Source: DAMCZI01 sp032095175 (GTDB lineage Bacteria; Bacillota; Clostridia; Clostridiales; Caloramatoraceae). Taken from it: a stretch of DNA of 40,494 nucleotides. Position numbers and translations under genes: made by a program. A model generated the notes under the pieces. That model had not been told where the DNA came from. It worked only from the letters and a program-made list of their open reading frames with translations, and ran no database searches. The first letter of the stretch is position 1. Every line of letters begins with the position of its first letter. Positions 21,824 through 30,196 of the stretch are shown here, piece by piece. The stretch is taken from contig DAMCZI010000041.1 of the NCBI GenBank assembly GCA_032095175.1, positions 1 through 40,494 of the forward strand, given 5' to 3'.

Positions 21824-21847
21824 TACGTCTGACATAATAGAATGTTC
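21824..21847 (-). promoter_or_regulatory. Candidate autoregulated ECF promoter
   Basis: On the minus strand GAAC (21847-21844) and CGTA (21827-21824) are 16 bp apart, matching the common ECF pattern GAAC-N16/17-CGTC. It begins 27 bp upstream of the sigma gene. Confidence 0.5.
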
Positions 21848-21942
21848 GCAGCAAAAATAAAAAATTTATACTGTATATATGTTACAATCTAAATATTTTT
21901 GTGAAATCATATTCCTTGATTCATTAATTGAAAAGTATCTAT

Positions 21943-22052
21943 ATATTTCGCATAAATGATTTTACATTTTTAAAAATCATTTATGCGAAATATTTTCCTA
22001 AATTCATATAACGCAATAAATACCTTAATGTAAAATCTTTATTGCGTTATAT
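21943..22052 (-). repeat. Two-hairpin intergenic element, copy D1
   Basis: Hairpin one has perfect 21-nt arms (21943-21963 and 21973-21993, core TTTCGCATAAATGATTTT). Hairpin two has perfect 15-nt arms (ATATAACGCAATAAA, 22006-22020, and 22038-22052). GATTTTACATT in one hairpin (21958-21968) is complementary to AATGTAAAATC in the other (22027-22037). The reverse complement aligns over its full length with 39004-39116. The rest of the gap 21848-22263 is AT-rich. A TATAAT near 22220 and AGGAGGT before 22264 probably serve the next gene. Confidence 0.85.
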
Positions 22053-22263
22053 ATAATATAGAAATTTCAACATAATTGATATATCTACAATTATTCTATC
22101 ACAACCTTATAACTAGAAAATAATAGAAGTTGTAAAAGAGCAATATATGATTTTATAGAAAATATCTATAGACAAAGAAAAGCTGATAGAAAAATCAAAA
22201 CCTTAATATGCCCCTTATATAATACAATAGATATGTAAAAATATTTTTCAGGAGGTACAACCT

Positions 22264-23523
22264 ATGGGAGACTACAGAGAATTATGGAAGAGACTTGATA
22301 TGGATCTTGAAAAGCATGACAAGCTTTGTGCTGTTTTGCCAGAGTTATATGGAGCAACATACCTTACACAGGAAGACAGACCTGATGGAATGAATTATTT
22401 TAACTTTGTAGTATCAGAAGTACATGGATTAAGAATTCAAGAATTAGATGAACATAAGAAAAATGGGGGAAAGGTTCTAGGAACCTTTTGCGTATTTGTA
22501 CCAGACGAAGTAATACTTGCAGCAGGTGCTATAGGAGTTGGACTTTGCGGAGGTTCGCAGTTCTGGATTGAGGATGGAGAAAAGGTTATGCCAAGAAACC
22601 TTTGCCCACTTATTAAAGCCTTTGTTGGAGCAAAGATAGGAGGAACATGTCCATACGTTCAATCCTGTGACATGCTTGTTGGAGAAACAACCTGCGACGG
22701 AAAAAAGAAGGCATGGGAAATACTTGATGAGTATGTGCCTGTTCATGTAATGGATTTACCTCAAATGAAAAGAACTAAGGACTATAACATGTGGATGGAT
22801 GAGATAAAAACATTAATAGAAAGAGTTGAAGAACTTACAGGAAACAAGATAACTGTTGAGAACCTAAAGAAGGCAATAGAGCTTTGCAATAGAAAAAGAA
22901 GAGCATTAAAGAGGCTATATGATTTTAGAAAATATACTCCATCACCAATAAGTGGACTTGATTCACTATTGATTTCACAGATTGCATTCTATGATGATCC
23001 TGAAAGATTTACATTAAAGCTTGAGGAACTCTGCGATGAACTTGAAAAAAGAGTAAAGAACCTTAAGGATAATGGAAAGAAGAGATTAATGATAACAGGA
23101 ACTCCAATGGCAATTCCAAACTGGAAGATGCATTCAATAATTGAAGGCCTTGATGCTCAAATAGTTGTTGAGGAAACTTGTACAGGAACAAGATACTTTG
23201 AAAATGAAGTATCAATAGAGGGAGAAACAGTAGAGAATCTCATCAAAAACCTTGCAGACAGATACTTAAATATAAATTGTGCTTGCTTTACACCAAACGA
23301 TGGAAGAATAGATGATATATTAAGATATGTTGATGAGTACAAGGTTGATGGTGTAGTATATTACAACCTATCCTTCTGCCATACTTACTCAGTTGAATAC
23401 AAGAGAGTAGAAAAGGTTTTAAAGGAAAGAAATATTCCTGTAATTATGATTGAAACTGATTACTCAACTGAGGATTCAGGACAGATAAAGACAAGGGTAG
23501 AAGCCTTCCTTGAAATGATATAA
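22264..23523 (+). CDS. 2-hydroxyacyl-CoA dehydratase D-family protein, probable double-cubane cluster protein
   Basis: A 419-residue member of the HgdB/BadD/FldC-like family. These proteins bind a [4Fe-4S] or double-cubane [8Fe-9S] cluster and receive low-potential electrons from an ATP-driven activator. Cysteines cluster in conserved places: C76 (LGTFCVFVP), C95 (GVGLCGGSQ), C114 (RNLCPLIKAF), C129 and C135 (GGTCPYVQSCDMLVGETTCDG). Later motifs are TGTPMAIPNWK, VEETCTGTRYF and YYNLSFCHTYS. True dehydratases have two different subunits of this family; only one is encoded here beside the activator. That fits the double-cubane proteins described from Carboxydothermus. The physiological substrate is unknown. 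RBS is AGGAGGT. Confidence 0.82.
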   Translation: MGDYRELWKRLDMDLEKHDKLCAVLPELYGATYLTQEDRPDGMNYFNFVVSEVHGLRIQELDEHKKNGGKVLGTFCVFVPDEVILAAGAIGVGLCGGSQFWIEDGEKVMPRNLCPLIKAFVGAKIGGTCPYVQSCDMLVGETTCDGKKKAWEILDEYVPVHVMDLPQMKRTKDYNMWMDEIKTLIERVEELTGNKITVENLKKAIELCNRKRRALKRLYDFRKYTPSPISGLDSLLISQIAFYDDPERFTLKLEELCDELEKRVKNLKDNGKKRLMITGTPMAIPNWKMHSIIEGLDAQIVVEETCTGTRYFENEVSIEGETVENLIKNLADRYLNINCACFTPNDGRIDDILRYVDEYKVDGVVYYNLSFCHTYSVEYKRVEKVLKERNIPVIMIETDYSTEDSGQIKTRVEAFLEMI

Positions 23524-23525
23524 AA

Positions 23526-23777
23526 ATGGAAAATATTAAGCACTACATTCTATTTCCCTCCTACAACAGTGGACTTTCACTTGAATCGAAGCTTAAAAAG
23601 GAAGGAATAAAGTATACAATAGTTCCAACCCCAAGGCAGCTGTCTTCCTGCTGTGGGATTTCACTAACCTATAATAAGGAAGATGAGGATAGGATAAAAA
23701 GAATAATAGAAGAAAATTCAATAGAAGTATCAGGCTTTCATTCTCTGAATACAACCTATAAAAACTTCTATGAATAA
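23526..23777 (+). CDS. DUF3343 (putative Se/S carrier-like) protein
   Basis: An 83-residue protein of the DUF3343 family, described in Pfam as putative selenium/sulfur carrier-like. Evidence: YILFPSYNSGLSLESKLKKE, YTIVPTPRQLSSCCGISLTY and a ferredoxin-like alpha-beta pattern. The CC of SSCCGISL is the likely reactive site. It starts two bases after the stop of the preceding gene without a strong RBS, so it is probably translationally coupled. It lies between the cluster protein and its activator, suggesting a role in electron or sulfur handling for that pair. Confidence 0.75.
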   Translation: MENIKHYILFPSYNSGLSLESKLKKEGIKYTIVPTPRQLSSCCGISLTYNKEDEDRIKRIIEENSIEVSGFHSLNTTYKNFYE

Positions 23778-23802
23778 CGTAATTTGAAAAGGTGTGAGTT
23801 TT

Positions 23803-24561
23803 GTGTACTACACAGGTATAGACATAGGTTCCACTGCTTCAAAGGTTGCAGTTTTTGATGATGATAAACTTATAAATACCTTTGTGCTTCCAACAGGATG
23901 GAACAGCAGAGAAACCGCAGATAACATATATAAAATGTTAAATGAAACAGGAGTAAATAAGGAAAACTCAAAGATAGTTGCAACAGGCTACGGAAGAGTA
24001 TCAGTTCCCTATGCGGATAAAAGTGTAACAGAGATTACCTGTCATGGAAAGGGTGCATACTATCTTCTTGGAGAAGACTGTACTGTTGTTGACATAGGTG
24101 GTCAAGATACAAAGGTAATTACAGTTAAGGGTGGAAATGTAACCAACTTTACAATGAACGATAAATGTGCAGCAGGAACAGGAAGGTTTTTAGAGCTCAT
24201 GGCAAATATTCTAGGCCTTGGAATAATGGATATGTGCCAAAAGGCCCAGGATGGAGCAGAGGTTGCAATAACCTCCATGTGTACAGTATTTGCAGAATCC
24301 GAGGTGATTAGCCTCATAGGAAGCGGCAAAAGAAGAGAGGACATCTGTCATGGGGTTTTAGAATCCATAACAGGAAGGGTAAAATCCTTGTGCCAAAAGC
24401 ATTCTGATTCCTTTAACTACTTTTTAACAGGTGGCTTGTGTGAAAACCAGTACATTATATCCATGCTTTCTGATAAGCTTGGTCAACCTGTAAAGAGTCA
24501 CCCCAAGGGAAGGTTTGCAGGTGCAATAGGGGCAGCAATAACTGCCAAAAAACTAGCGTAA
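23803..24561 (+). CDS. Acyl-CoA dehydratase activase (HgdC-like), ATP-dependent reductase
   Basis: A 252-residue ASKHA-fold ATPase with DIGSTASKVAVF (phosphate 1), VDIGGQDTKVI (phosphate 2) and FLTGGLCENQYI (adenosine). Two cysteines, in NDKCAAGTGRF and TSMCTVFAESE, hold the [4Fe-4S] cluster at the dimer interface, as in HgdC. ATP hydrolysis drives electrons onto the partner cluster protein encoded upstream. GTG 23803 (MYYTGIDIGSTAS) is preferred to GTG 23794, because AAAGGTG forms the ribosome binding site there. Two hairpins follow it. Confidence 0.9.
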   Translation: MYYTGIDIGSTASKVAVFDDDKLINTFVLPTGWNSRETADNIYKMLNETGVNKENSKIVATGYGRVSVPYADKSVTEITCHGKGAYYLLGEDCTVVDIGGQDTKVITVKGGNVTNFTMNDKCAAGTGRFLELMANILGLGIMDMCQKAQDGAEVAITSMCTVFAESEVISLIGSGKRREDICHGVLESITGRVKSLCQKHSDSFNYFLTGGLCENQYIISMLSDKLGQPVKSHPKGRFAGAIGAAITAKKLA

Positions 24562-24567
24562 GATAAA

Positions 24568-24594
24568 AACCTCCGGTGCCAGGCGCCGGAGGTT
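24568..24594 (+). terminator. GC-rich hairpin after the activase gene
   Basis: AACCTCCGG and CCGGAGGTT (9 bp) around TGCCAGGCG, six bases after the stop codon. No T-run follows, so termination strength is uncertain. Confidence 0.6.
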
Positions 24595-24605
24595 AAATAA
24601 AACAG

Positions 24606-24637
24606 AAGGGAGCTTGCCAGATAAAGGCAGCTCCTTT
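24606..24637. terminator. Hairpin between convergent genes
   Basis: GGAGC-TTGCC pairs with GGCA-GCTCC around AGATAAA, followed by TTTGATTT on the plus strand. It can serve the activase gene and the convergent 58-residue gene. Confidence 0.55.
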
Positions 24638-24661
24638 GATTTATAATTCCAAAACAATATA

Positions 24662-24838
24662 TTAATAAACATCGTTTCCTATTCCAAGCATCATGTTCCA
24701 TGCCCAGAGGTCTCCATCGGACATTTCAGGAACCTCAGTTGAAGCCTTAACATCCTCGGCTGGATTAAGTGTTACAACAGAATTTTCTTCTTTTTTATCA
24801 CCTAAATATAAATCAGTTCTATTTAAAGCTATATCCAT
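24662..24838 (-). CDS. Small protein of 58 residues, unknown
   Basis: ATG 24838 follows AAGGAGG on the minus strand. The product begins MDIALNRTDLYLGDKKEE, has an acidic middle and ends GDLWAWNMMLGIGNDVY. It has two tryptophans, no cysteine, no membrane span and net negative charge. The strong RBS and a hairpin after the stop argue for a real gene. It is not clearly coupled to any neighbour. I recognise no family. A precursor peptide is one idea, given the distinct aromatic C-terminus, but no maturase gene is adjacent. Confidence 0.6.
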   Translation of the reverse strand: MDIALNRTDLYLGDKKEENSVVTLNPAEDVKASTEVPEMSDGDLWAWNMMLGIGNDVY

Positions 24839-25087
24839 ACAAATAACCTCCTTTTGATATATATTATATCACATATTTTAAAAAGTGGTCATAAATGTTG
24901 TGCAATTATGAAAATATATTTTGCAATAATCGGTTTGAAATAAATGTGATATACTATATACTTAAATAAAGTGTAACACTAATGTGGCTTATTATATAGA
25001 AATATTAACTTTTAAATTAGGGGCTTTTTTTCTGGCATTTTACATGTTGATATATTAGAATATAGTTAGAAATAAGAACAACATATA

Positions 25088-25194
25088 TTAATCGCACTAA
25101 AGATTTTACATTGGGTGCTGTGCGATTAACAAATCAAGGAATATGATTTCGCATAAATTTTAGGGTCAAGCAATGTAGAATCATTTATGCGAAA
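25088..25194 (+). repeat. Two-hairpin intergenic element, copy D2 (diverged)
   Basis: Hairpin A has TTAATCGCA (25088-25096) and TGCGATTAA (25121-25129). Hairpin B has TTTCGCATAAA (25147-25157) and TTTATGCGAAA (25184-25194). Their loops carry GATTTTACATTG (25102-25113) and CAATGTAGAATC (25171-25182), complementary over 12 bp with one G-U pair. Order and loop motifs match copies at 21943 and 39004. It occupies the middle of a 429-bp gap before the HAD gene; the rest of the gap is AT-rich with nothing else I can name. Confidence 0.8.
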
Positions 25195-25267
25195 CATATA
25201 GAAGGTTATTTTAAATCATATATAGTTGTCTTAGATTTTTTTATTATTCAATTCACGGAGGTATTAA

Positions 25268-26059
25268 ATGATAAAATTCATAGCAACAGACATGGACGGG
25301 ACGCTTTTGACTGATGAAAAAGAGATTAGTAAGCTATCCCAAAAAGCAATAAGATGTGCAATAGATAGAGGTTTTTTATTTGCAGCATCAAGTGGAAGAT
25401 TTTATAATTCTTTAAATCAAGCATTTGCAGATTATGATAAGGATATGATTCTTATTAGTCACAATGGAGCATGGGTTCAAAGAGCAAACAATGGAGAAAT
25501 AATATATAAAAGCGTTGTTTCAAAAGATAAAATAGAAAAAATGGTCAAATACGCAAGGCAGAGGGATGATGTAGGAATCTACCTATCCCAGGATAGCCTC
25601 GCAATAATTGATGATCCTGAAAAATTTTCTCTTGAGGATTTTACTATTGGATTAATTAATTATGAGATAGTGGATGACCTTCTGAAATTTGAGGGCGATG
25701 TATGCAGAATAGGACTATACTGCAAAGAAGAAATAGTAGATGAAGTGGCTAATGAAGTAAAGCAGCTCTTCTCAGATGATTTCGAAATAACCCTTGGAGG
25801 CTATAGATGGATCGACTTGATGGAGAAAGGTGTTTCAAAGGGCATGGGAATTGAAATGGTTCAAAAAATGTATGGAATAAAAAAAGAAGAAACAATGGTC
25901 TTTGGGGATTACTACAATGATATAGAAATGTTCAAGCAGGCATACTACAGCTTTGCTATGGAGCATGCCCCAGAGGACGTTAAAAAACATGCCAACTTTG
26001 TTGCAAAATCAAACAAATGCGACGGAGTTGCCCATGAAATACTTAAAATATGTGGATAA
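25268..26059 (+). CDS. HAD-superfamily phosphatase, Cof type
   Basis: A 263-residue HAD hydrolase of the Cof/YidA subfamily IIB. Motif I is IATDMDGTLLTDE with nucleophile Asp8 and acid Asp10. Motif II is FAASSGRFYNSL. The C2 cap domain is about residues 80-185. Motifs III and IV are in VSKGMGIEMV and VFGDYYNDIEMFKQAYYSFA. These enzymes dephosphorylate sugar phosphates or flavin/pyridoxal phosphates with loose specificity. RBS is GGAGGT. It is a single-gene unit followed by a terminator. Confidence 0.92.
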   Translation: MIKFIATDMDGTLLTDEKEISKLSQKAIRCAIDRGFLFAASSGRFYNSLNQAFADYDKDMILISHNGAWVQRANNGEIIYKSVVSKDKIEKMVKYARQRDDVGIYLSQDSLAIIDDPEKFSLEDFTIGLINYEIVDDLLKFEGDVCRIGLYCKEEIVDEVANEVKQLFSDDFEITLGGYRWIDLMEKGVSKGMGIEMVQKMYGIKKEETMVFGDYYNDIEMFKQAYYSFAMEHAPEDVKKHANFVAKSNKCDGVAHEILKICG

Positions 26060-26177
26060 TGTGATTAATTGTATGGTAAAAGTTCTTAATTGTTTTTGGA
26101 AGTGATTGAGATATTTTTGAGGGATAACTCTAAATAAGGAATACCTAAATAAGCAATAAATAGAGAGACATGTAAGC

Positions 26178-26230
26178 AGGGCTGTAGCACAGCTGACTAT
26201 TTTGTTAACTGTGCTACAGCCCTTATATTT
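26178..26230. terminator. Terminator between convergent HAD and MCP genes
   Basis: Perfect 15-nt arms AGGGCTGTAGCACAG (26178-26192) and CTGTGCTACAGCCCT (26209-26223), with a 16-nt loop, then TATATTTCT. Confidence 0.85.
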
Positions 26231-26271
26231 CTGTAGTATAGGTCTGTTTCAAAGAAAATCAATTGAGTTTT

Positions 26272-28266
26272 TTAAAGCTTAAATTTATCAACAGAGTGCT
26301 GCAGTTCGTCAGCAAGCTTGGATAGATTGCTGCAGGAGATCGAAATTTCTTCCATTGCTGCTGTTTGTTCTTCTGTTGATGCAGAAACTTCTTCTGTTGA
26401 TGCTGCATTTTCTTCAGCAATTGCAGATAGATTCTGCATTATATTTATAATATTATTCTTTCTTACTTCCAGTTCCTTTGTAGAATTATTCAATTCAACA
26501 ACTGCCTTTTCTGAGTTTTTAATTGCCATAGCAATTTCTTTGTATTTATTTTCAGAGGTTTTTACACTTTCTACTTGATTTTCGATTATTGCAAGTACAT
26601 TCTTTATTGCTTCAACTGATCCCCTTGAATTACTTTGAAGCTTAGAAAGAGCATCGTCGATTGTTTTTGTTGATGCAGTAGATTGCTCTGCAAGCTTTCT
26701 TATCTCTTCTGCTACAACGGCAAATCCCCTTCCAGCTTCCCCAACTCTGGCAGCTTCAATTGCAGCATTTAGGGCTAGAAGATTTGTCTGATCTGCGATT
26801 GATGATATTACTTGACTAGCTTGCCCAATAAATTCAGCACTTTCATTCGTAATTATAATGTTGTTATATACTTCCTTTACTGAATGGCTGCTTTCGTCAG
26901 ACTTAACAGAAAGATCATCTATTATCTTTAGACCTTCATCAACAAGCTTTGCAACTTCATGTGATGTAGAATCAAGATTTAAAACATGTGAATTATTCTT
27001 TTCTATGTAATCTCCAAGTTCTGAAACTGTAGAGGCTCCTTTTTCGGTATCATTAGCCTGTTCACTTGCACCCTTTGATATTTCTTCAATTGTTTTTGAA
27101 ACCTGCTGTGATGCTAATGATATCTGTTCTGTAGTGGCTGTAAGCTCCTTTGAAGATTCAACAACACTTATAGATGAATCATGTATATTCATAATTAACT
27201 TTTTGAAACTTACCATTATTTCATTAAGTGCCTGAGCAAGTTTTCCCACTTCATCTTTTCTATTTAAAAATTTTTCTGGTACTTCCTTTGTAAAATCTCC
27301 TGTGCTTATAATCATGGCATGTTGGGATGCCATGATTATTGGAACTGCTAGCTGCCTTCCTATTATATAAACCAGTACAAGTGCAACAGCTATTATAATA
27401 AAGGAAATTATCAAGAGGGATACCTTTAGCCCTTCTAATTCTGACAAAATTTCAGAGTGATTAGCAGTAACACCAATTGACCAATTTGTACCTACAACTG
27501 GAGCATAGCCTAGGACTTTATTTACTCCATTAAAATAGTATTCTCCACTTCCTGTTTCCTTATTAATCATTTTTTGAGTCAGCTTAGTTAGTTCTTCGTA
27601 GTCCTTATTTTGCTTTGAAGCCTCAAGAAGATTATACTTATCTGTTACAAGCTGTTCATCTTTATGACCTATTATGATACCATTTCCATCTATAATATAT
27701 GCATACCCGGATTTACCAATGGTAATATCCTTAGTCATTTCGTTAAGTGTTCTTCCATCCTTTATACCAACAACTACACCAATAATTTTGCCTTCGGATT
27801 TTACAGGAGCAGCAAAGGCCATTATGATTGAATTATCTTGCTTGCTTACAAGTAATTCTGACATGGAAGTTTCACCGTTTTTGGCCTTTTGAAAATAATC
27901 CCTATCACTTAAATTTACCGGTTTACCATTTGTAGCAATGGCATTACCGTTTAAGTCTGCATAGTCCATATTAATATATCCCTGCATTTGCTGATTTGTC
28001 TTCAACGCTTCAACCTTATCCTTAATAGGAATACTAGGATTAGATATAATTGATCTTGAAGCGATAAATTCAATTATTTGAAATTCAGTACTAAGCTTTG
28101 TAGCTAGCAAACCTGAAGCTTGATTTGCAACTAATGTAAAATCATCCTTAGTAGTATTAATGATAGAAGTGGATGACTTATAGTATGACACAAAACCAAA
28201 TATTCCACAGATTATTATGGAAATGATAGAAAAGTAAATTATAATTTTCGTTTTAATGCTTTTCAT
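26272..28266 (-). CDS. Methyl-accepting chemotaxis protein with dCache sensor domain
   Basis: A 664-residue receptor: N-terminal span (IIIYFSIISIIICGIFGFVS), an extracytoplasmic dCache domain (about 30-275, with YADLNGNAIATNGKPVNLSD and KSGYAYIIDGNGIIIGH), a second span (VSLLIISFIIIAVALVLVYI), HAMP, and a signalling domain with the highly conserved hairpin tip ISSIADQTNLLALNAAIEAA and RVGEAGRGFAVVAEEIRKLA. It signals to CheA/CheW. Start is ATG 28266 after AAAGGAGGG; the in-frame ATG 28311 precedes that RBS. dCache domains often bind amino acids or carboxylates; the ligand is not predictable here. It is a single gene, with no other chemotaxis genes nearby. Confidence 0.93.
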   Translation of the reverse strand: MKSIKTKIIIYFSIISIIICGIFGFVSYYKSSTSIINTTKDDFTLVANQASGLLATKLSTEFQIIEFIASRSIISNPSIPIKDKVEALKTNQQMQGYINMDYADLNGNAIATNGKPVNLSDRDYFQKAKNGETSMSELLVSKQDNSIIMAFAAPVKSEGKIIGVVVGIKDGRTLNEMTKDITIGKSGYAYIIDGNGIIIGHKDEQLVTDKYNLLEASKQNKDYEELTKLTQKMINKETGSGEYYFNGVNKVLGYAPVVGTNWSIGVTANHSEILSELEGLKVSLLIISFIIIAVALVLVYIIGRQLAVPIIMASQHAMIISTGDFTKEVPEKFLNRKDEVGKLAQALNEIMVSFKKLIMNIHDSSISVVESSKELTATTEQISLASQQVSKTIEEISKGASEQANDTEKGASTVSELGDYIEKNNSHVLNLDSTSHEVAKLVDEGLKIIDDLSVKSDESSHSVKEVYNNIIITNESAEFIGQASQVISSIADQTNLLALNAAIEAARVGEAGRGFAVVAEEIRKLAEQSTASTKTIDDALSKLQSNSRGSVEAIKNVLAIIENQVESVKTSENKYKEIAMAIKNSEKAVVELNNSTKELEVRKNNIINIMQNLSAIAEENAASTEEVSASTEEQTAAMEEISISCSNLSKLADELQHSVDKFKL

Positions 28267-28433
28267 AGATTTCCCTCCTTTAAATATAGATTTTTTAAAT
28301 GAATTTGCCATTTAGGATATATTTATGTTTTATATGTATTATATCGGAGTTTTTATTTAGAACTTTTGACGAAAATAAAAGAAAAATGTAAAAAAAGATA
28401 AAAAAAAGACTAATTTTAAACTAAAATAAATAG

Positions 28434-28574
28434 TTTTGGGATGCTGCTGTTATACCAAGCAATTATGACGAATATGTAATAGATTCTAAAAGCATTGGCA
28501 CAAATAAAACATATGGGAACTGTCCATTTTTGCAGAAATATAATTTGGATTATACTTCAATTAAAGAAGGATAA
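28434..28574 (+). pseudogene. Gene fragment: C-terminal 46 codons without a start
   Basis: An open frame directly after TAG reads FWDAAVIPSNYDEYVIDSKS, then IGTNKTYGNCPFLQKYNLDY and TSIKEG, and stops. The composition is protein-like and unlike the AT-rich spacer around it, but there is no start codon or RBS. It looks like the 3' end of a lost gene. I do not recognise the family. It lies in the 400-bp gap between the MCP gene and a second remnant. Confidence 0.5.
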
Positions 28575-28666
28575 TTTCTTAAAAAGTAGAATTTTGTATA
28601 AATAGAAATATATAAAATTACATGTTTTTTATGGTTTAAATTGTAAAAGGATGAGGAGGGTTTGAT

Positions 28667-28927
28667 ATGAATTATTTAAATATTGCAAACAGCAATCTTC
28701 TATTTATCTTTGTTATTCTTGTTATTATTTTTGTAATGGTGCAATCGATAATATTCTTTATCAAGGCATGGAGGGAAGGAAAAAGAATAGGATTAAGCAG
28801 AGAAATAATGTTGAATGCTGTAAAATCAAGTGCAGCAATAATGGCAATAATAGGCACATTAATTAAGAAATTCAAAATGAGTTGGCTTACAAATTTTGCG
28901 CTATCAATAGTATTTTCAAGTATATAG
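28667..28927 (+). pseudogene. Probable remnant of a DUF5058 membrane protein gene
   Basis: An 86-codon ORF with a good RBS (GAGGAGGG). Residues 1-52 match the N-terminus of DUF5058 transporters-like proteins as I remember them: MNYLNIANSNLLFIFVILVI and AWREGKRIGLSREIMLNAVK. The rest, GTLIKKFKMSWLTNFALSIV, resembles the C-terminus of the same family, which is normally about 240 residues. An internal deletion of about 150 codons would explain this. Translation may continue and couple to the next gene, which begins about 20 bp downstream. The family match is from memory and unverified. Confidence 0.5.
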
Positions 28928-28948
28928 TTAAGGGTGGATAAGCTAAAT

Positions 28949-30196
28949 ATGAAAGATATGATATATGAAATTAAGAATGATTATAAAAAAATATGGTGGA
29001 ATATAAGCAAGGAGCCAATTGAAATTGGTAGGAGCACAGGACTTATTGAAAAGCTTAAGACTCAAAGAAGGGTAGGAGGCTATATTAAAAAAAGTTTTAA
29101 TCAATTAGAAATTTGTCCTGTAGATAAGAAAAACCAGTGTCAGTGGCGGGAAGAAATGAACAAACTTATGGGCGATTTAGGTGACTTTATGGGGTTTGAG
29201 GACCAAGGGCTGAAGGATATATTCTTTGATGATTTCTTTGATGTTACCCATGAATTTTTAAATCAATCAAAGCTGTTTGATCCTAATATAAAATTTGATA
29301 TCATAGGACAGGCAATGAGGAATGTTTGGATAATGAATGTAATACAGATGCTTTTTGATATGAAGGTTGAACACACACCTTCAATATTTGCATACAGCAT
29401 GCTTTACCCATACACTGATAACTATCTTGATAGTACAGAGGTTTCGATTGATGATAAGATTGATATAAATGAAAGATTTGGATTAAAGCTTAAGGGAGAA
29501 AAAATAGAGTATAAGAATGCCCATGAAAAGGAATTGTTTACATTGGTTGATATGATAGAAGGACAGTTCTCTAGGAAAGAGTATAAGGATGTTTATGAAA
29601 GCCTGCTGCTTATTCATAATGCTCAGGAACGAAGTCTTTTTCAGCAAAGAGGAATCATATCTCCCTATGAAAGGGATATAATCGACATAAGCTTTGAAAA
29701 GGGAGGGGCTTCGGTTATTGCAGATGCATGCCTAGTAAAGGGAAGCTTAAGTAAAATGGAAGCTGATTTTATGTTTGGATATGGAGCTTTACTCCAGCTT
29801 TGTGATGATCTTCAGGATGCAAAAACTGATTTAAAAAATGGACACATGACTGTTTATTCTCAGACCGCAGGTAAGTGGCCCTTAGACAACATTACAAACG
29901 CCCTTTTCAATTTCTTAAATCATCTTATTGATAATGATAAGTGTTTTAATACTGAGAATGGAGTTAAGATAAAGGATTTGATTAAGAAAAACGTAATGTA
30001 TCTTATAATAGAAGCAATTTCTCAAAATCAGGAATTATACACCAAAAGTTATATAAAAAGAATAGAAGAACAATGCTCAGTAAGAATGAATTATATAAAA
30101 AGCCTTGGTGGAAAGCTTGAAAAAAGATATAAAAGGTTTAAGAACATATATGGAATGGCAATAGATGATGTTATTTTGACTGCCACCAATAGATAA
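28949..30196 (+). CDS. Class I isoprenoid-synthase-like all-helical protein
   Basis: A 415-residue protein. Two acidic motifs are spaced as in class I terpene or prenyl synthases: D157-NYL-D161 (YPYTDNYLDS) and D286-DLQ-D290 (LLQLCDDLQDAKTD). FEKGGASVIADACLVKGSLS sits between them, like the helix region before the second motif in trans-prenyltransferases. Such enzymes ionise or condense allylic diphosphates with Mg2+. The first motif is DxxxD rather than DDxxD, so activity is uncertain. No signal peptide is present. ATG 28949 is preferred (AAGGGTGG upstream); GTG 28934 is an alternative. It follows the DUF5058 remnant and precedes a lipoprotein gene. Confidence 0.65.
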   Translation: MKDMIYEIKNDYKKIWWNISKEPIEIGRSTGLIEKLKTQRRVGGYIKKSFNQLEICPVDKKNQCQWREEMNKLMGDLGDFMGFEDQGLKDIFFDDFFDVTHEFLNQSKLFDPNIKFDIIGQAMRNVWIMNVIQMLFDMKVEHTPSIFAYSMLYPYTDNYLDSTEVSIDDKIDINERFGLKLKGEKIEYKNAHEKELFTLVDMIEGQFSRKEYKDVYESLLLIHNAQERSLFQQRGIISPYERDIIDISFEKGGASVIADACLVKGSLSKMEADFMFGYGALLQLCDDLQDAKTDLKNGHMTVYSQTAGKWPLDNITNALFNFLNHLIDNDKCFNTENGVKIKDLIKKNVMYLIIEAISQNQELYTKSYIKRIEEQCSVRMNYIKSLGGKLEKRYKRFKNIYGMAIDDVILTATNR

